From: Lacipirellula parvula
Lineage (GTDB): Bacteria > Planctomycetota > Planctomycetia > Pirellulales > Lacipirellulaceae
NCBI RefSeq assembly: GCF_009177095.1
Contig: NZ_AP021861.1
Coordinates: 1,776,001 to 1,840,000 of the forward strand
Direction of reading: 5' to 3'
DNA: 64,000 nucleotides
This document shows, one piece after another, positions 27,143-34,774 of the stretch. How positions within the stretch are numbered: the first letter of the stretch is position 1; every line of letters begins with the position of its first letter. Made by a program: the position numbers and the translations under genes. The notes under the pieces are model-generated. The model was not told the DNA's origin, made no database searches, and saw only the letters and a program-made list of their open reading frames with translations.

Positions 27143-27376
27143 TTAAGAGAAGGCGTCAGGGAACTCCTCGCGAGCCTGCGATTGCGGAATTACATGAGCC
27201 TCGCGATCACCATATCGCCAATAGGCATTGCACACATCGCACTTATGCAGAAAAGCATGCTGTTCCATTGATTCCGAAATTTGCCGCGGTGATGCCAAGG
27301 ACGCCGAATGTACGCCGGCCCGGCAAGCTTCGCATCCTTGGGTCTTCCACCTGTCCCTCGGAGTTACGTCGTCCAT
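27143..27376 (-). CDS. Small CxxC protein
   Basis: 77 residues from ATG 27376. Two CxxC pairs (GCEACRAG and HKCDVCNAYW) suggest a zinc ribbon, followed by RYGDREAHVIPQSQAREEFP, a pattern I associate with small stand-alone zinc-binding proteins. No strong ribosome binding site is visible. A plus-strand frame covers the same bases but has a poor composition, so the minus-strand reading is preferred. Confidence 0.5.
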   Translation of the reverse strand: MDDVTPRDRWKTQGCEACRAGVHSASLASPRQISESMEQHAFLHKCDVCNAYWRYGDREAHVIPQSQAREEFPDAFS

Positions 27377-27862
27377 CAGAGTTACGATCCACCAAGTTCG
27401 AATAGCGTCAACAGATTCTAAATCCGGACCGTGGGAGGGGCAATCAAACGGCCGCCGATCACAGTTAACGTGTTGCCAGTTAGCGACTTAACCCCGTGAC
27501 GAAGCCTCTCCGCGATCGCGCGCACCAACCGGGACCGAATCAGCCCGTTTTCGCTGACGTCGAGCAGAAAAGCCCGGGGAAAGTGCCGGGCCTGACCAGT
27601 ACCGAAGCCGCCGACAAAGCGGCGCATAGATAAACGGCGAGCCCTGGAATGCCCCTCTGACCCAGGGCTCGCCGCTGACAGGAAGTGAGCAAACGTAGCT
27701 CACGAATTCGCAGCCCGCCATTTGTACTGGCGGGCTCTTTTTCCGCCCTCGCGTGCACCGGATTTCGCCCGGCGCGCGAGGCAGTGAACACGCAACTCAA
27801 GAAGCGGCCGCACGTTGGCGACCGCGTAACTAGTCCGTGAAGGACTCAACATCGAAAGGTAG
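27377..27862. other. Intergenic with a run of hairpins before the integrase
   Basis: No gene seen. Four successive inverted repeats occur: 27572-27591, 27635-27674 (13-bp arms CGGCGAGCCCTGG), 27685-27703 (GTGAGC/GCTCAC) and the terminator at 27712-27742. They could form a structured leader or a set of protein-binding sites upstream of the integrase. Confidence 0.5.
27712..27742 (+). terminator. Intrinsic terminator upstream of integrase
   Basis: Arms AGCCCGCCA (27712-27720) and TGGCGGGCT (27728-27736) with a 7-base loop, followed by CTTTTT. It would shield the integrase gene from upstream rightward transcription. Confidence 0.7.
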
Positions 27863-29191
27863 ATGCAAATGGCCAGTTTATCAAAAGACAAGTCCGGCAA
27901 CAGAACGATCCAGTTCGTCGCCGGCGATCGCAAGCGCCGCTCGATACGACTGGGCAAGATCCCCCAGAAAGCCGCCGACACGATCAAGGCGAAGGCGGAA
28001 TCGCTGAATGCCGCGGCGATCTCGCAGACCAGCTGGGACGCTGAGACGGCCGCTTGGGTGGGCAAGCTCGAGTCGCTGCTCTACGACAAGCTCGCCAACG
28101 TCGGGCTCGTGCCGAAGAAAGCCGCGCCCGAGAAGTCGACGCTCAGCGCGTTCCTGACGGCTTACATCAAGGGGCGGACCGACGTGAAGCCGACAACGCG
28201 CGAGCACCTGCAGCGGGCGCAGCGCAATCTCGTCGAGTACTTTGGCGCTGCCAAGGCGTTGACCGACATCTCCGCGGGCGACGCCGACGACTTCCGCCTC
28301 CATCTGTCGCAAACGCTCGGCCCGAACACAGTGCGGCGGATCTGCGGCCGCGCGAAGCAGTTCTTCCGCGCAGCGCAGCGCAAGCGCCTACTCGTCGACA
28401 GCCCATTCGCCGACATGAAGGAGACCAACGTGAAAGCCAACAAGAGCCGCGAGTTCTTCATCACGCGCGAGATGGCTGCCAAGGTGCTCGAAGCCTGCCC
28501 GGACGCGCAGTGGCGACTCCTGTTCGCTCTGAGCCGCTTTGGCGGACTGCGATGCCCCTCCGAGCACATGCAGCTTCGTTGGGTCGACGTCGACTGGGCT
28601 AACGACCGCGTGACGATCCGCAGCCCGAAGACTGAGCACCACGAAGGGAAGGGGAGACGCGTCATTCCGATCTTCCCGGAACTGCGGCCGTACCTGGAAG
28701 ACGCCTGGGCGCTGGTCGAGGAGTCGGTGATGGCGCTCGACCCCGAGGAACGGGCGAAGGTGTTCGTGATCACCCGCTATCGCCACAAGAACGCGAACTT
28801 GCGCACTCAGTTCGAGCGGATCATCGAAAGGGCAGGGCTGAGCGCTTGGCCGAAGATCTTCCACAACCTGCGGAGCACGCGGGAGACGGAACTGGCCGAA
28901 ACCTTCCCGATGCACGTCGTCTGCGAGTGGATCGGCAACAGCCAGGCGGTCGCGGCGAAGCACTACCTGCAGGTGACCGACGAGCACTTCGCAACTGGGG
29001 CCGCGCCGGCGGTGCAGAATGCGGTGCAGCCAGCGTCGGCCAGCGAGAGCCCGGATGCGTCCGCAGTCCAGCCAGAAACGAAAAAGTCCACTGCTGACGC
29101 AAGTGGTCAGCAGTGGACAGATGTTCAAGCTCCCCCGCGAGGACTCGAACCTCGGACAAAGCGATTAACAGTCGCTTGCTCTACCAACTGA
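27863..29191 (+). CDS. int: Tyrosine integrase, C-terminus supplied by tRNA-Asn
   Basis: 442 residues in the integrated state; ATG 27863 or 27869 both follow AAAGGTAG. A SAM-like core-binding domain (about 90-185) precedes the catalytic domain with Arg230 (FGGLR), Lys256 (SPKTEH), His334 and Arg337 (FHNLRSTR), a GNS in place of GHS at 358-360, and nucleophile Tyr368 (KHYLQVTDEHF). The frame passes through the attR core (APPRG) and the last 15 codons and stop are antisense tRNA-Asn (LEPRTKRLTVACSTN). After excision the core would join to 11525-11709, giving a 488-residue protein with a different tail. It mediates insertion into tRNA-Asn. Confidence 0.93.
   Translation: MQMASLSKDKSGNRTIQFVAGDRKRRSIRLGKIPQKAADTIKAKAESLNAAAISQTSWDAETAAWVGKLESLLYDKLANVGLVPKKAAPEKSTLSAFLTAYIKGRTDVKPTTREHLQRAQRNLVEYFGAAKALTDISAGDADDFRLHLSQTLGPNTVRRICGRAKQFFRAAQRKRLLVDSPFADMKETNVKANKSREFFITREMAAKVLEACPDAQWRLLFALSRFGGLRCPSEHMQLRWVDVDWANDRVTIRSPKTEHHEGKGRRVIPIFPELRPYLEDAWALVEESVMALDPEERAKVFVITRYRHKNANLRTQFERIIERAGLSAWPKIFHNLRSTRETELAETFPMHVVCEWIGNSQAVAAKHYLQVTDEHFATGAAPAVQNAVQPASASESPDASAVQPETKKSTADASGQQWTDVQAPPRGLEPRTKRLTVACSTN
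29081..29118 (-). terminator. Replacement terminator for tRNA-Asn carried by the element
   Basis: A perfect 13-bp stem (GTCCACTGCTGAC at 29086-29098 with its complement at 29106-29118) and 7-base loop. On the minus strand it is followed by five T (A-tract 29081-29085). It begins 12 bases past the tRNA 3' end, about the same distance as in the displaced original at 11460-11500. It lies inside the integrase coding sequence. Confidence 0.8.
29127..29144. repeat. attR core (18-bp direct repeat)
   Basis: Identical to 11507-11524. It covers the 3' end of tRNA-Asn from the T-loop through the acceptor stem plus three bases, and also encodes APPRG of the integrase on the other strand. Confidence 0.88.
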
Positions 29192-29202
29192 GCTACAGGG
29201 GA
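29130..29202 (-). tRNA. tRNA-Asn (GTT)
   Basis: A full cloverleaf on the minus strand: acceptor TCCCCTG/CGGGGGA, D-arm GCTC/GAGC, anticodon stem AGCGA/TCGCT with loop CTGTTAA (anticodon GTT), and T-arm CGAGG-TTCGAGT-CCTCG. CCA is not encoded. It is intact despite being the integration target because the element restores its 3' end. Confidence 0.96.
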
Positions 29203-29424
29203 ATAGCCCGCCAAGTGGCGTTGAACTACTCAAAATATCTTACCGCCCGAGGGCCGGCAAGGGGACAGATCGGCTGCGGGCGGGCTGTTTCGCGAACAAC
29301 TCGCCGCACGAGCCGGGATGGAACGATTTTGCCCATCGTGCAGGCCGAAGAGCGGCGACTGCAGCTGGGTGGCGGCCCTATTGGCGGCAGGCCCCCGCCG
29401 AACGCCAACGGCCCATCGCCGTCG

Positions 29425-29877
29425 TTAGTCGCACCGGCACCCGTTCGCCGGGACGCCCATCCGCTTTTCCATCGTCAGGCAGTTGCCCAGCTCGTTGTAT
29501 TCCATCAACGTCATGTAGGCCTTCATTAGGGCCAAGCCGCGGCCGCCGGCAACTTCCAGGCGGTCGGGGTCGCAGCAGTCGGGCACTTTGCGCGGGTCGA
29601 AACCCGGGCCTTCGTCGCAGACGCGGATCCAGAACCGCTCGCTGCTCATGTAGCAGTCGATGGCGACCCGCTTCGCTGGATCTTCCTTGTTGCCATGACG
29701 AATGGCGTTGGAGATCGACTCCTCAAGCGCCATGTGAATCGCGAACAAGTCTCCATGCTGCCAGCCGAACGCCTCCAATTGGTCGATAATCGACTGCATG
29801 AAGTCGTGATAGGCCGTCAGCGAGCTCGGCAGTGATACCTGGAGCGTACGTTCGTCGGATGACGGCGTGGCAGACAT
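29425..29877 (-). CDS. Anti-sigma-factor-like Ser kinase (RsbW-type HATPase)
   Basis: 150 residues. GHKL ATPase motifs: N-box ALEESISNAIRHGN, G1 CDEGPGFDP and G2 GGRGLALMKAY. The small size and absence of a sensor match RsbW/SpoIIAB-type kinases, which bind a sigma factor or phosphorylate an STAS partner. The gene follows an STAS gene by 31 bases, so the two form a partner-switching pair. The target sigma factor is not in the window. Confidence 0.9.
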   Translation of the reverse strand: MSATPSSDERTLQVSLPSSLTAYHDFMQSIIDQLEAFGWQHGDLFAIHMALEESISNAIRHGNKEDPAKRVAIDCYMSSERFWIRVCDEGPGFDPRKVPDCCDPDRLEVAGGRGLALMKAYMTLMEYNELGNCLTMEKRMGVPANGCRCD

Positions 29878-29908
29878 GGCGCCTCTGTTCCGAGAAAGCG
29901 CGGGGGAT

Positions 29909-30262
29909 CTACAGCACAGCCAATGCGTCGGCTTCGCTGTCCTTGATCTTGAACAACTTATCCAAATTCGTGATCGCGAAGACCTGGTAAATCTCCGGCG
30001 AAATATTGGTGAGAATCATCTGGGCGCCGGTCCGCTTCGCCTTCTTCTCGAAGGTGATCAGCTTGCCAAGCGCGGCGCTCGACAGAAACTCGACGTTCGC
30101 AAAGTTCAGGACAATCTTCTTGCGATCGTCCTTCTCAATCAAATCGAATAGCTCTTGGCCGAGCTCCTGGATCGCGACCGGGTCGATGATCTTCTGGTCC
30201 TTGAAATGGACCACGGAAATATTGGCCGACTCGGCAATTTGCAAACGACGCGGACTGGCCAT
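29909..30262 (-). CDS. STAS-domain anti-anti-sigma factor
   Basis: 117 residues from ATG 30262; the frame is open to 30427, but the extra part is arginine-rich and lacks protein pattern. The STAS fold is clear (KKIVLNFANVEFLSSAALGK), with Ser61/Ser62 at the phosphorylation site of RsbV/SpoIIAA proteins. It presumably frees a sigma factor from the kinase encoded next to it when unphosphorylated. Confidence 0.9.
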   Translation of the reverse strand: MASPRRLQIAESANISVVHFKDQKIIDPVAIQELGQELFDLIEKDDRKKIVLNFANVEFLSSAALGKLITFEKKAKRTGAQMILTNISPEIYQVFAITNLDKLFKIKDSEADALAVL

Positions 30263-30430
30263 GCGATGAAAGTCCCAATTCGATGAACGAATGATTTCGC
30301 GGTGCTCGAACCGCGGCGCGAATCTGGCCAAACAGCGTCTGGCGGCAGCCCGGCAAGCACGGCTAGCAGCCATTTGATGATATCGCGGTAACTTGGGCCA
30401 AGCAAGTTGCGGCAGGAACCTCCTCAACCC

Positions 30431-30976
30431 TTAGGGAGCCCCTTTCGCAGCCTCCTGGGCCACGGATTCCGGCGGGGGAGGGGGGGCCGCCGACCGGAAC
30501 ACGGCCCGGCTGATCAGCAGGAAATTTCGCCCCGAGTACTCGGTCACCCGGCCGCTGATGCTCCAGCTGACGCTTTCAGGCTCTTCCACCGTCTGCAGCA
30601 CCCGCGACACCCGTTCGAGATTCAGGTTCGGCAACCCGCCAATTTCGCGGTTCTGGCCGTCGATGAAGGTGAGCGTATCGCCCACCTGCCGGAAGCGGCC
30701 GATGACGTTTTTCAGCTCGGTTCCTTCGCGGAGTCGCAGCTTCCCCGCCTCGGCGGCTTCCTTCTCCTGGCGATTGGCGCCAATCGGCGTATTAGCCGAG
30801 TGCGAACCCGCTACATCGGCAGCGCCTGGCGCCGCAAAGCCAGCTCGCTCAGCCGCCGCTGGCGGCGTTGCCTGATCGTCGGCCATGCCGTAGCCTGCGA
30901 GCGATACGCCAAGCGTCGCCGCTGCCGCCGACGCGACCAACCGTTGCGAGATGTCGAACCGCCGGCGAGCCATCAT
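30431..30976 (-). CDS. Exported protein of unknown function
   Basis: 181 residues. The start ATG at 30976 overlaps the stop of the upstream gene (ATGA); a second ATG follows at once. A signal peptide (RLVASAAAATLGVSLAGY) precedes an Ala-rich linker and a compact domain (ELKNVIGRFRQVGDTLTFID, SISGRVTEYSGRNFLLISRA) that resembles a small beta-barrel. Proline-rich end. No family known. Confidence 0.7.
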   Translation of the reverse strand: MMARRRFDISQRLVASAAAATLGVSLAGYGMADDQATPPAAAERAGFAAPGAADVAGSHSANTPIGANRQEKEAAEAGKLRLREGTELKNVIGRFRQVGDTLTFIDGQNREIGGLPNLNLERVSRVLQTVEEPESVSWSISGRVTEYSGRNFLLISRAVFRSAAPPPPPESVAQEAAKGAP

Positions 30977-31260
30977 CCCCCCGGCTTTCGCATCGCAAGG
31001 CTGTGCAAAATCAGCACGCCGCCAATCGACATCAGGCACCAGCCAATCCACTCAGGCGGTTGAATCGTCTTCTGATGCCCGGCGCCCATATCGCTCGTCA
31101 CCGCGAGCAGAGCGTGATCGCCGGCCGAGGCGTTTGTCCGTTGGGCGAGAAACTTCGTCGCCTCGTGCGTGAGCGTGTAGGTGCTCACCATCCGCAGTTG
31201 GAGCCCGATCAATAGGATGACCACTCCAATGAAGAAGTATTGATTGCGGTTCAGTTCCAT
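30973..31260 (-). CDS. Small membrane protein with two helices
   Basis: 95 residues. Transmembrane helices at about 9-27 (YFFIGVVILLIGLQLRMV) and 70-88 (WIGWCLMSIGGVLILHSLA) flank a short exposed loop. Stop and start overlap with the next exported protein suggests joint function at the envelope. No family recognised. Confidence 0.75.
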   Translation of the reverse strand: MELNRNQYFFIGVVILLIGLQLRMVSTYTLTHEATKFLAQRTNASAGDHALLAVTSDMGAGHQKTIQPPEWIGWCLMSIGGVLILHSLAMRKPGG

Positions 31261-31472
31261 CGGAGCGCCACTCCACGCTAAGGCAAATCGACAAGGCCGC
31301 CGAGACGAACGAGCGTCGTCCGTTCGTGGCGGAATGAATCTATTCGTGCTTGTTGAAGAGATATCGAGCCGCGGCGCAATTCGACTGAAGTCGAGCTGCC
31401 ACGGCGCCGATGCGGAGGGTCTTGTCGAAGATGCCGCAGCGCTCGGAAGCGCCGGCTATGCCGAACGCCCGG

Positions 31473-31775
31473 TTAACGCCGGTCGGTGGCAGGGGGGAGC
31501 ATCTGCTCCAAGCCGGTTCGCAACGAATCCTGAGCCGCCGATTGCATCAGGTCCTGCCGGTTCGCCGTGAATAGCGCCGCGGCGACATCTTGGTGCTGCA
31601 TCCAGTCGACCGGCGTGAAGTTACGGATGTCGACGTAAGTTGAGGCCAGGGTTGATTCGACCTTCGGCACCAAGTGGATGCCGCTCGTGGTATTGATCAC
31701 GTGGTAGTGAAGCGCCCCGTAAAGCAGCGCGCCGCCGACGAACATGCCGAAGAGGAATGTGGGAAGGCGTCGCAT
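31473..31775 (-). CDS. Small membrane-anchored protein
   Basis: 100 residues. GGAGTG lies upstream of ATG 31775. One N-terminal hydrophobic segment (TFLFGMFVGGALLYGALHYH) anchors a soluble part (VESTLASTYVDIRNFTPVDW). Unknown function. Confidence 0.65.
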   Translation of the reverse strand: MRRLPTFLFGMFVGGALLYGALHYHVINTTSGIHLVPKVESTLASTYVDIRNFTPVDWMQHQDVAAALFTANRQDLMQSAAQDSLRTGLEQMLPPATDRR

Positions 31776-32081
31776 GGCGTTTCACTCCGTTGAACCGCGA
31801 ATCACATGGGGGCGGGAAATCGGCACGATCGTTGCCATCAGTGTAGACTGGCCGCCCGCTCACCCAGAATACGAATTCCGTCCGCCGCCAGTTCGCGGCG
31901 GCGGTCGCGTCGCCGCCGGCAGATGCCGCAAGTCCCGATTAAATCAGCGTTTACTGCAGGGAACTCGCCGCGAGAACGATTCTAAGAAATGGGCGTGAAA
32001 ACGGTCCCCGTGCGCGTAGCGGCAGTTAAACTTTAACCATCCCCGCGGGTTTACCTTTTCCAGCAGCATGTCGGCGTCGCG
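31776..32081. other. Intergenic, no gene seen
   Basis: Divergent spacer of about 300 bases between a small membrane protein and the exporter operon. No frame with protein character. Promoters for both directions are expected here. Confidence 0.45.
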
Positions 32082-33344
32082 ATGGGCTCACGCAAGATGG
32101 TTGATACGCACGATCACTCGACCCGGCCTGCTCGCGGCGCGCTCCTCGGCGCGACGCTTGGCCTGTTGCTGATCGCCGGCTGCAGCCAGAACAGCGGTCC
32201 GGTCGCCGTTGCCGCGGGCGCCACGACTCAGCCGACCCGCAACATCGTCGCCCTCGGCCGCATCGAACCAACGAGCGGCGTCATCTCGATCAGCGCGTTG
32301 CCGGGCGAGAAACTGACGATGTACGCCCCCGGCATCGAGGCAGGGGCCAAGGTGCCCGCCGGCGGCGAACTCGCCCAAACGGCGACGTTCGACCTGCGGC
32401 AAACGCAGCTGAAAGCTGCCGAATTGAAGCACGCAGCTTCGCAAGAGCAGCGTTCGCAAGAACTTCTCGCCGCGCAAGTGCAGGTCGAGCAAGCCCTCGC
32501 CACGCACGCGCAGGCCGAGGCGAAGCTCCGCGAAATGCAGGCCCAAGAAGGGAAGCTGAAGAACCTCTCCGAAGCGGCCGCCATCGCCGCCGACGACTAC
32601 AAGAAGCTCGTCGCTCTCCAAGCGGAAGATGAAGAACTCGTGACGGTTCACCAACTTCGCCGTCGCCAGAACGCGAGCGATCGCGCTGCCAAAGAATACG
32701 AAGCGGCCGCCGCTGCATACCCCGACGGCCTTGAAGCCGCTCGCAAGGGTGTCGCTGCCGCGGAAGCTGGCGTGCGGCTAGCGCAGCAAAGCGCCGCGCT
32801 CGCCGAAAAGGTCGACCAAACGCTGGCCGCCGATCTCGATCGCCAAGCAGCCGCGACCGCGCTCGACCAAGCGGTCCTCCGCGCTCCGCAGGTTGAAGGG
32901 GGCGCCGAAGAGTTCACCGTGCTCCGCACGATGGTCGACCCCGGCGAACTGATCGCCCAAACGCCGGTGATCGAAATCGCCGACCTAACGCAAATGTCGT
33001 GCGTCGCCGAGGTCTACGAGGCCGACGCCAAGGAAGTTCAAGAGGGCCAACGCGTGACGCTCCGCAGCCCCGCCTTCACCGGCGACTTCGCAACCGCCGG
33101 CATCCCCGGCCGTGTTGTTCGCATCGGTTCGATGGTCGCCAGTCCGGGGCTCACGAATCGCAACCCGCTCGCCCCGAGCGATCGGTCGATCGTGGAAGTC
33201 GACGTCGAGATCGATCCCGCCAATGCCGCCGCCACTGCCGAAGCAGCGAGCAAGGTCGGCTTGCAAGTGACGGTCGAATTCCTCGGCGAAGTGAAGAAGC
33301 CCGACGTTCCTGCAAAGACGAAGCCCGCCAAGCCGGCCGCCTAG
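32082..33344 (+). CDS. devB: DevB-type membrane fusion protein (lipoprotein) of an ABC exporter
   Basis: 420 residues. Lipobox LLLIAGC at about 24-30 anchors it in a membrane. Beta-barrel/lipoyl halves (IVALGRIEPTSGVISI, TFDLRQTQLKAAELKHAASQ) enclose a long coiled-coil hairpin at about 105-245, ending with LRAPQVEGG and the membrane-proximal domain. The order adaptor-permease-permease-ATPase matches DevBCA exporters, which move glycolipids or lipoproteins with TolC. Start ATG 32082; ATG 32097 is possible. Confidence 0.85.
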   Translation: MGSRKMVDTHDHSTRPARGALLGATLGLLLIAGCSQNSGPVAVAAGATTQPTRNIVALGRIEPTSGVISISALPGEKLTMYAPGIEAGAKVPAGGELAQTATFDLRQTQLKAAELKHAASQEQRSQELLAAQVQVEQALATHAQAEAKLREMQAQEGKLKNLSEAAAIAADDYKKLVALQAEDEELVTVHQLRRRQNASDRAAKEYEAAAAAYPDGLEAARKGVAAAEAGVRLAQQSAALAEKVDQTLAADLDRQAAATALDQAVLRAPQVEGGAEEFTVLRTMVDPGELIAQTPVIEIADLTQMSCVAEVYEADAKEVQEGQRVTLRSPAFTGDFATAGIPGRVVRIGSMVASPGLTNRNPLAPSDRSIVEVDVEIDPANAAATAEAASKVGLQVTVEFLGEVKKPDVPAKTKPAKPAA

Positions 33345-33408
33345 GATTGGGTCCGCCCGCGTCTCGCCGATTCCAGAGAGCGTTGAGCCAGAGAGCGAAG
33401 AGATCGCG

Positions 33409-34638
33409 ATGAAAACGCCGCTCGCCTGGAAGAATCTCACGCACAACAAGGTTCGCACCGCCGTTGCGCTCGCCGGCGTCGGCTTCGCGGTGATCCTCAT
33501 CTTCATGCAGATGGGGTTCAAAGGCGCCGTCCGCAAAACGGCGACGCAAATCTACGACGCGCTCGACTTCGACTTGATGCTCCGCTCGCCGTCGTATCTC
33601 CACCTCACCGAGCCGCGATCGTTTCCGCGCGAACGGGTCTACCAGGCCGCATCGCTCCCGCTCATCGCCAGCGCTCAACCGTTCTATCTTGGCCTCAGCG
33701 AGTGGCAGGCGCCTCCTCCGCCCGACGCGCCGCCCGATCAGTTCACCGGCGATTGGCGCGGCATCATCACCATCGGCGTCGATCCCCACGACCCGCCGTT
33801 CCGCCCCGCCGACCTCCGCGAGAAGTCGGTGCTGCTCACCGATCCGCGATTCGTGTTGATCGACGACAAGAGCAAAGCCGACTTCGGTCCACAGAACGGC
33901 AAACGCTTCGGCCCTGCCGATATCGGCGTCGAGACGGCCCTCGGCGGCGGTCGCGTTCGCATCGTCGGCGTCGTTTCGCTCGGCACCGGCCTCGCGGCCA
34001 ACGGCGCCTGCATCGGCAACTACGCCGGCTTCGCCCAGGCGTGCCCTTGGCAGCCGCTCGACGAAATTAACTTCGGCCTACTCAAGCTCCAACCCGGCGT
34101 TGATCCGAACGCCGCTCGCGACGAAGTCCAACGGCTCATCGCCCCGCAAGTTTCCCCCGCGTCGCTCGCGCCATACGCCTCGGCAACGCCGGCCGACGTC
34201 GAGGTCCTCACCCGCGCCGAAGTGAACGCCCGCGAAGAATATCGCTGGGTCGTGCAAACGCCCCTCGGCAAGATTTTTAATCTCGGCGTATGGGTCGCGC
34301 TGTTCGTCGGCGTGGCGATCGTCTATCAGGTCCTGTCGACCGACATTGCCAACATGATGGGCGAATACGCCACGCTCAAAGCGATGGGCTATCCGAACAC
34401 CTACCTTGCCCGCGTCGTGCTGCAGCAGTCGGTGCTCCTCGCGCTCGTCGGCTACGTCCCCTCGATCATCATCTCGTGGGGCTTGTACCTGTTCGTCGGC
34501 GCCCGAGCCGGCCTGCCGATGGTAATGACCTGGCAAATCGCCGCCACCGTGCTGGTGCTCGCCGTCATCATGTGCGTCCTCTCCGGCATGGCTGCACTAA
34601 GAAAACTGTTCCAAGCCGACCCGGCTGATTTGTTCTAG
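33409..34638 (+). CDS. devC: DevC-type ABC exporter permease, first copy
   Basis: 409 residues. One N-terminal transmembrane helix follows the family opening MKTPLAWKNLTHNKVRT; a large periplasmic domain follows; three C-terminal helices (VWVALFVGVAIVYQVLSTDI, LLALVGYVPSIIISWGLYLF, AATVLVLAVIMCVLSGMAAL) complete the FtsX/MacB-like topology. The end ADPADLF is nearly that of the second permease (ADPANLF). A heterodimer of the two copies is likely. Confidence 0.9.
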   Translation: MKTPLAWKNLTHNKVRTAVALAGVGFAVILIFMQMGFKGAVRKTATQIYDALDFDLMLRSPSYLHLTEPRSFPRERVYQAASLPLIASAQPFYLGLSEWQAPPPPDAPPDQFTGDWRGIITIGVDPHDPPFRPADLREKSVLLTDPRFVLIDDKSKADFGPQNGKRFGPADIGVETALGGGRVRIVGVVSLGTGLAANGACIGNYAGFAQACPWQPLDEINFGLLKLQPGVDPNAARDEVQRLIAPQVSPASLAPYASATPADVEVLTRAEVNAREEYRWVVQTPLGKIFNLGVWVALFVGVAIVYQVLSTDIANMMGEYATLKAMGYPNTYLARVVLQQSVLLALVGYVPSIIISWGLYLFVGARAGLPMVMTWQIAATVLVLAVIMCVLSGMAALRKLFQADPADLF

Positions 34639-34774
34639 GAGATTACTCACCACGACGGCACAACGAGCACGACGTGAATACGAAAAGAACATCCGTCTAA
34701 ACTCGTCCACACTTCGTGGCGTTCGTCGTGTCCTTCGTGCCTTCGTGGTTCAATTGAAATTCGTTCATCGCTGA
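34639..34774. repeat. Intergenic short TTCGTG repeats
   Basis: Between the permeases the motif TTCGTGG/TTCGTGC/CTTCGTG recurs at about 34713-34748, and its complement (CACGACG, CACGACGTG) at about 34650-34675, giving an imperfect inverted repeat. It may act as an mRNA structure within the operon. Confidence 0.45.

Larger units (their letters stand above)
11507..29144. mobile_element. 17.6-kb integrative element in tRNA-Asn
   Basis: The boundaries are an 18-bp direct repeat, AAGCTCCCCCGCGAGGAC, at 11507-11524 and 29127-29144. The right copy is the 3' end of an intact tRNA-Asn gene and lies at the end of a tyrosine integrase gene. Contents include an excisionase-like protein, replication protein with iteron-like array, tape-measure-like protein, many small unknown genes and an AT-richer leftward block with caspase, AlbA_2 and NYN proteins. 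No large terminase, portal or capsid gene is seen, so it is not an obvious complete prophage. A phage-satellite-like or integrative-plasmid nature is inferred. Confidence 0.88.

Noticed and set aside
27124..27405. 93-codon plus-strand frame
   Set aside because: Overlaps a minus-strand frame with two CxxC pairs that looks more like a protein; the plus frame is rich in Arg, Pro and His without pattern.
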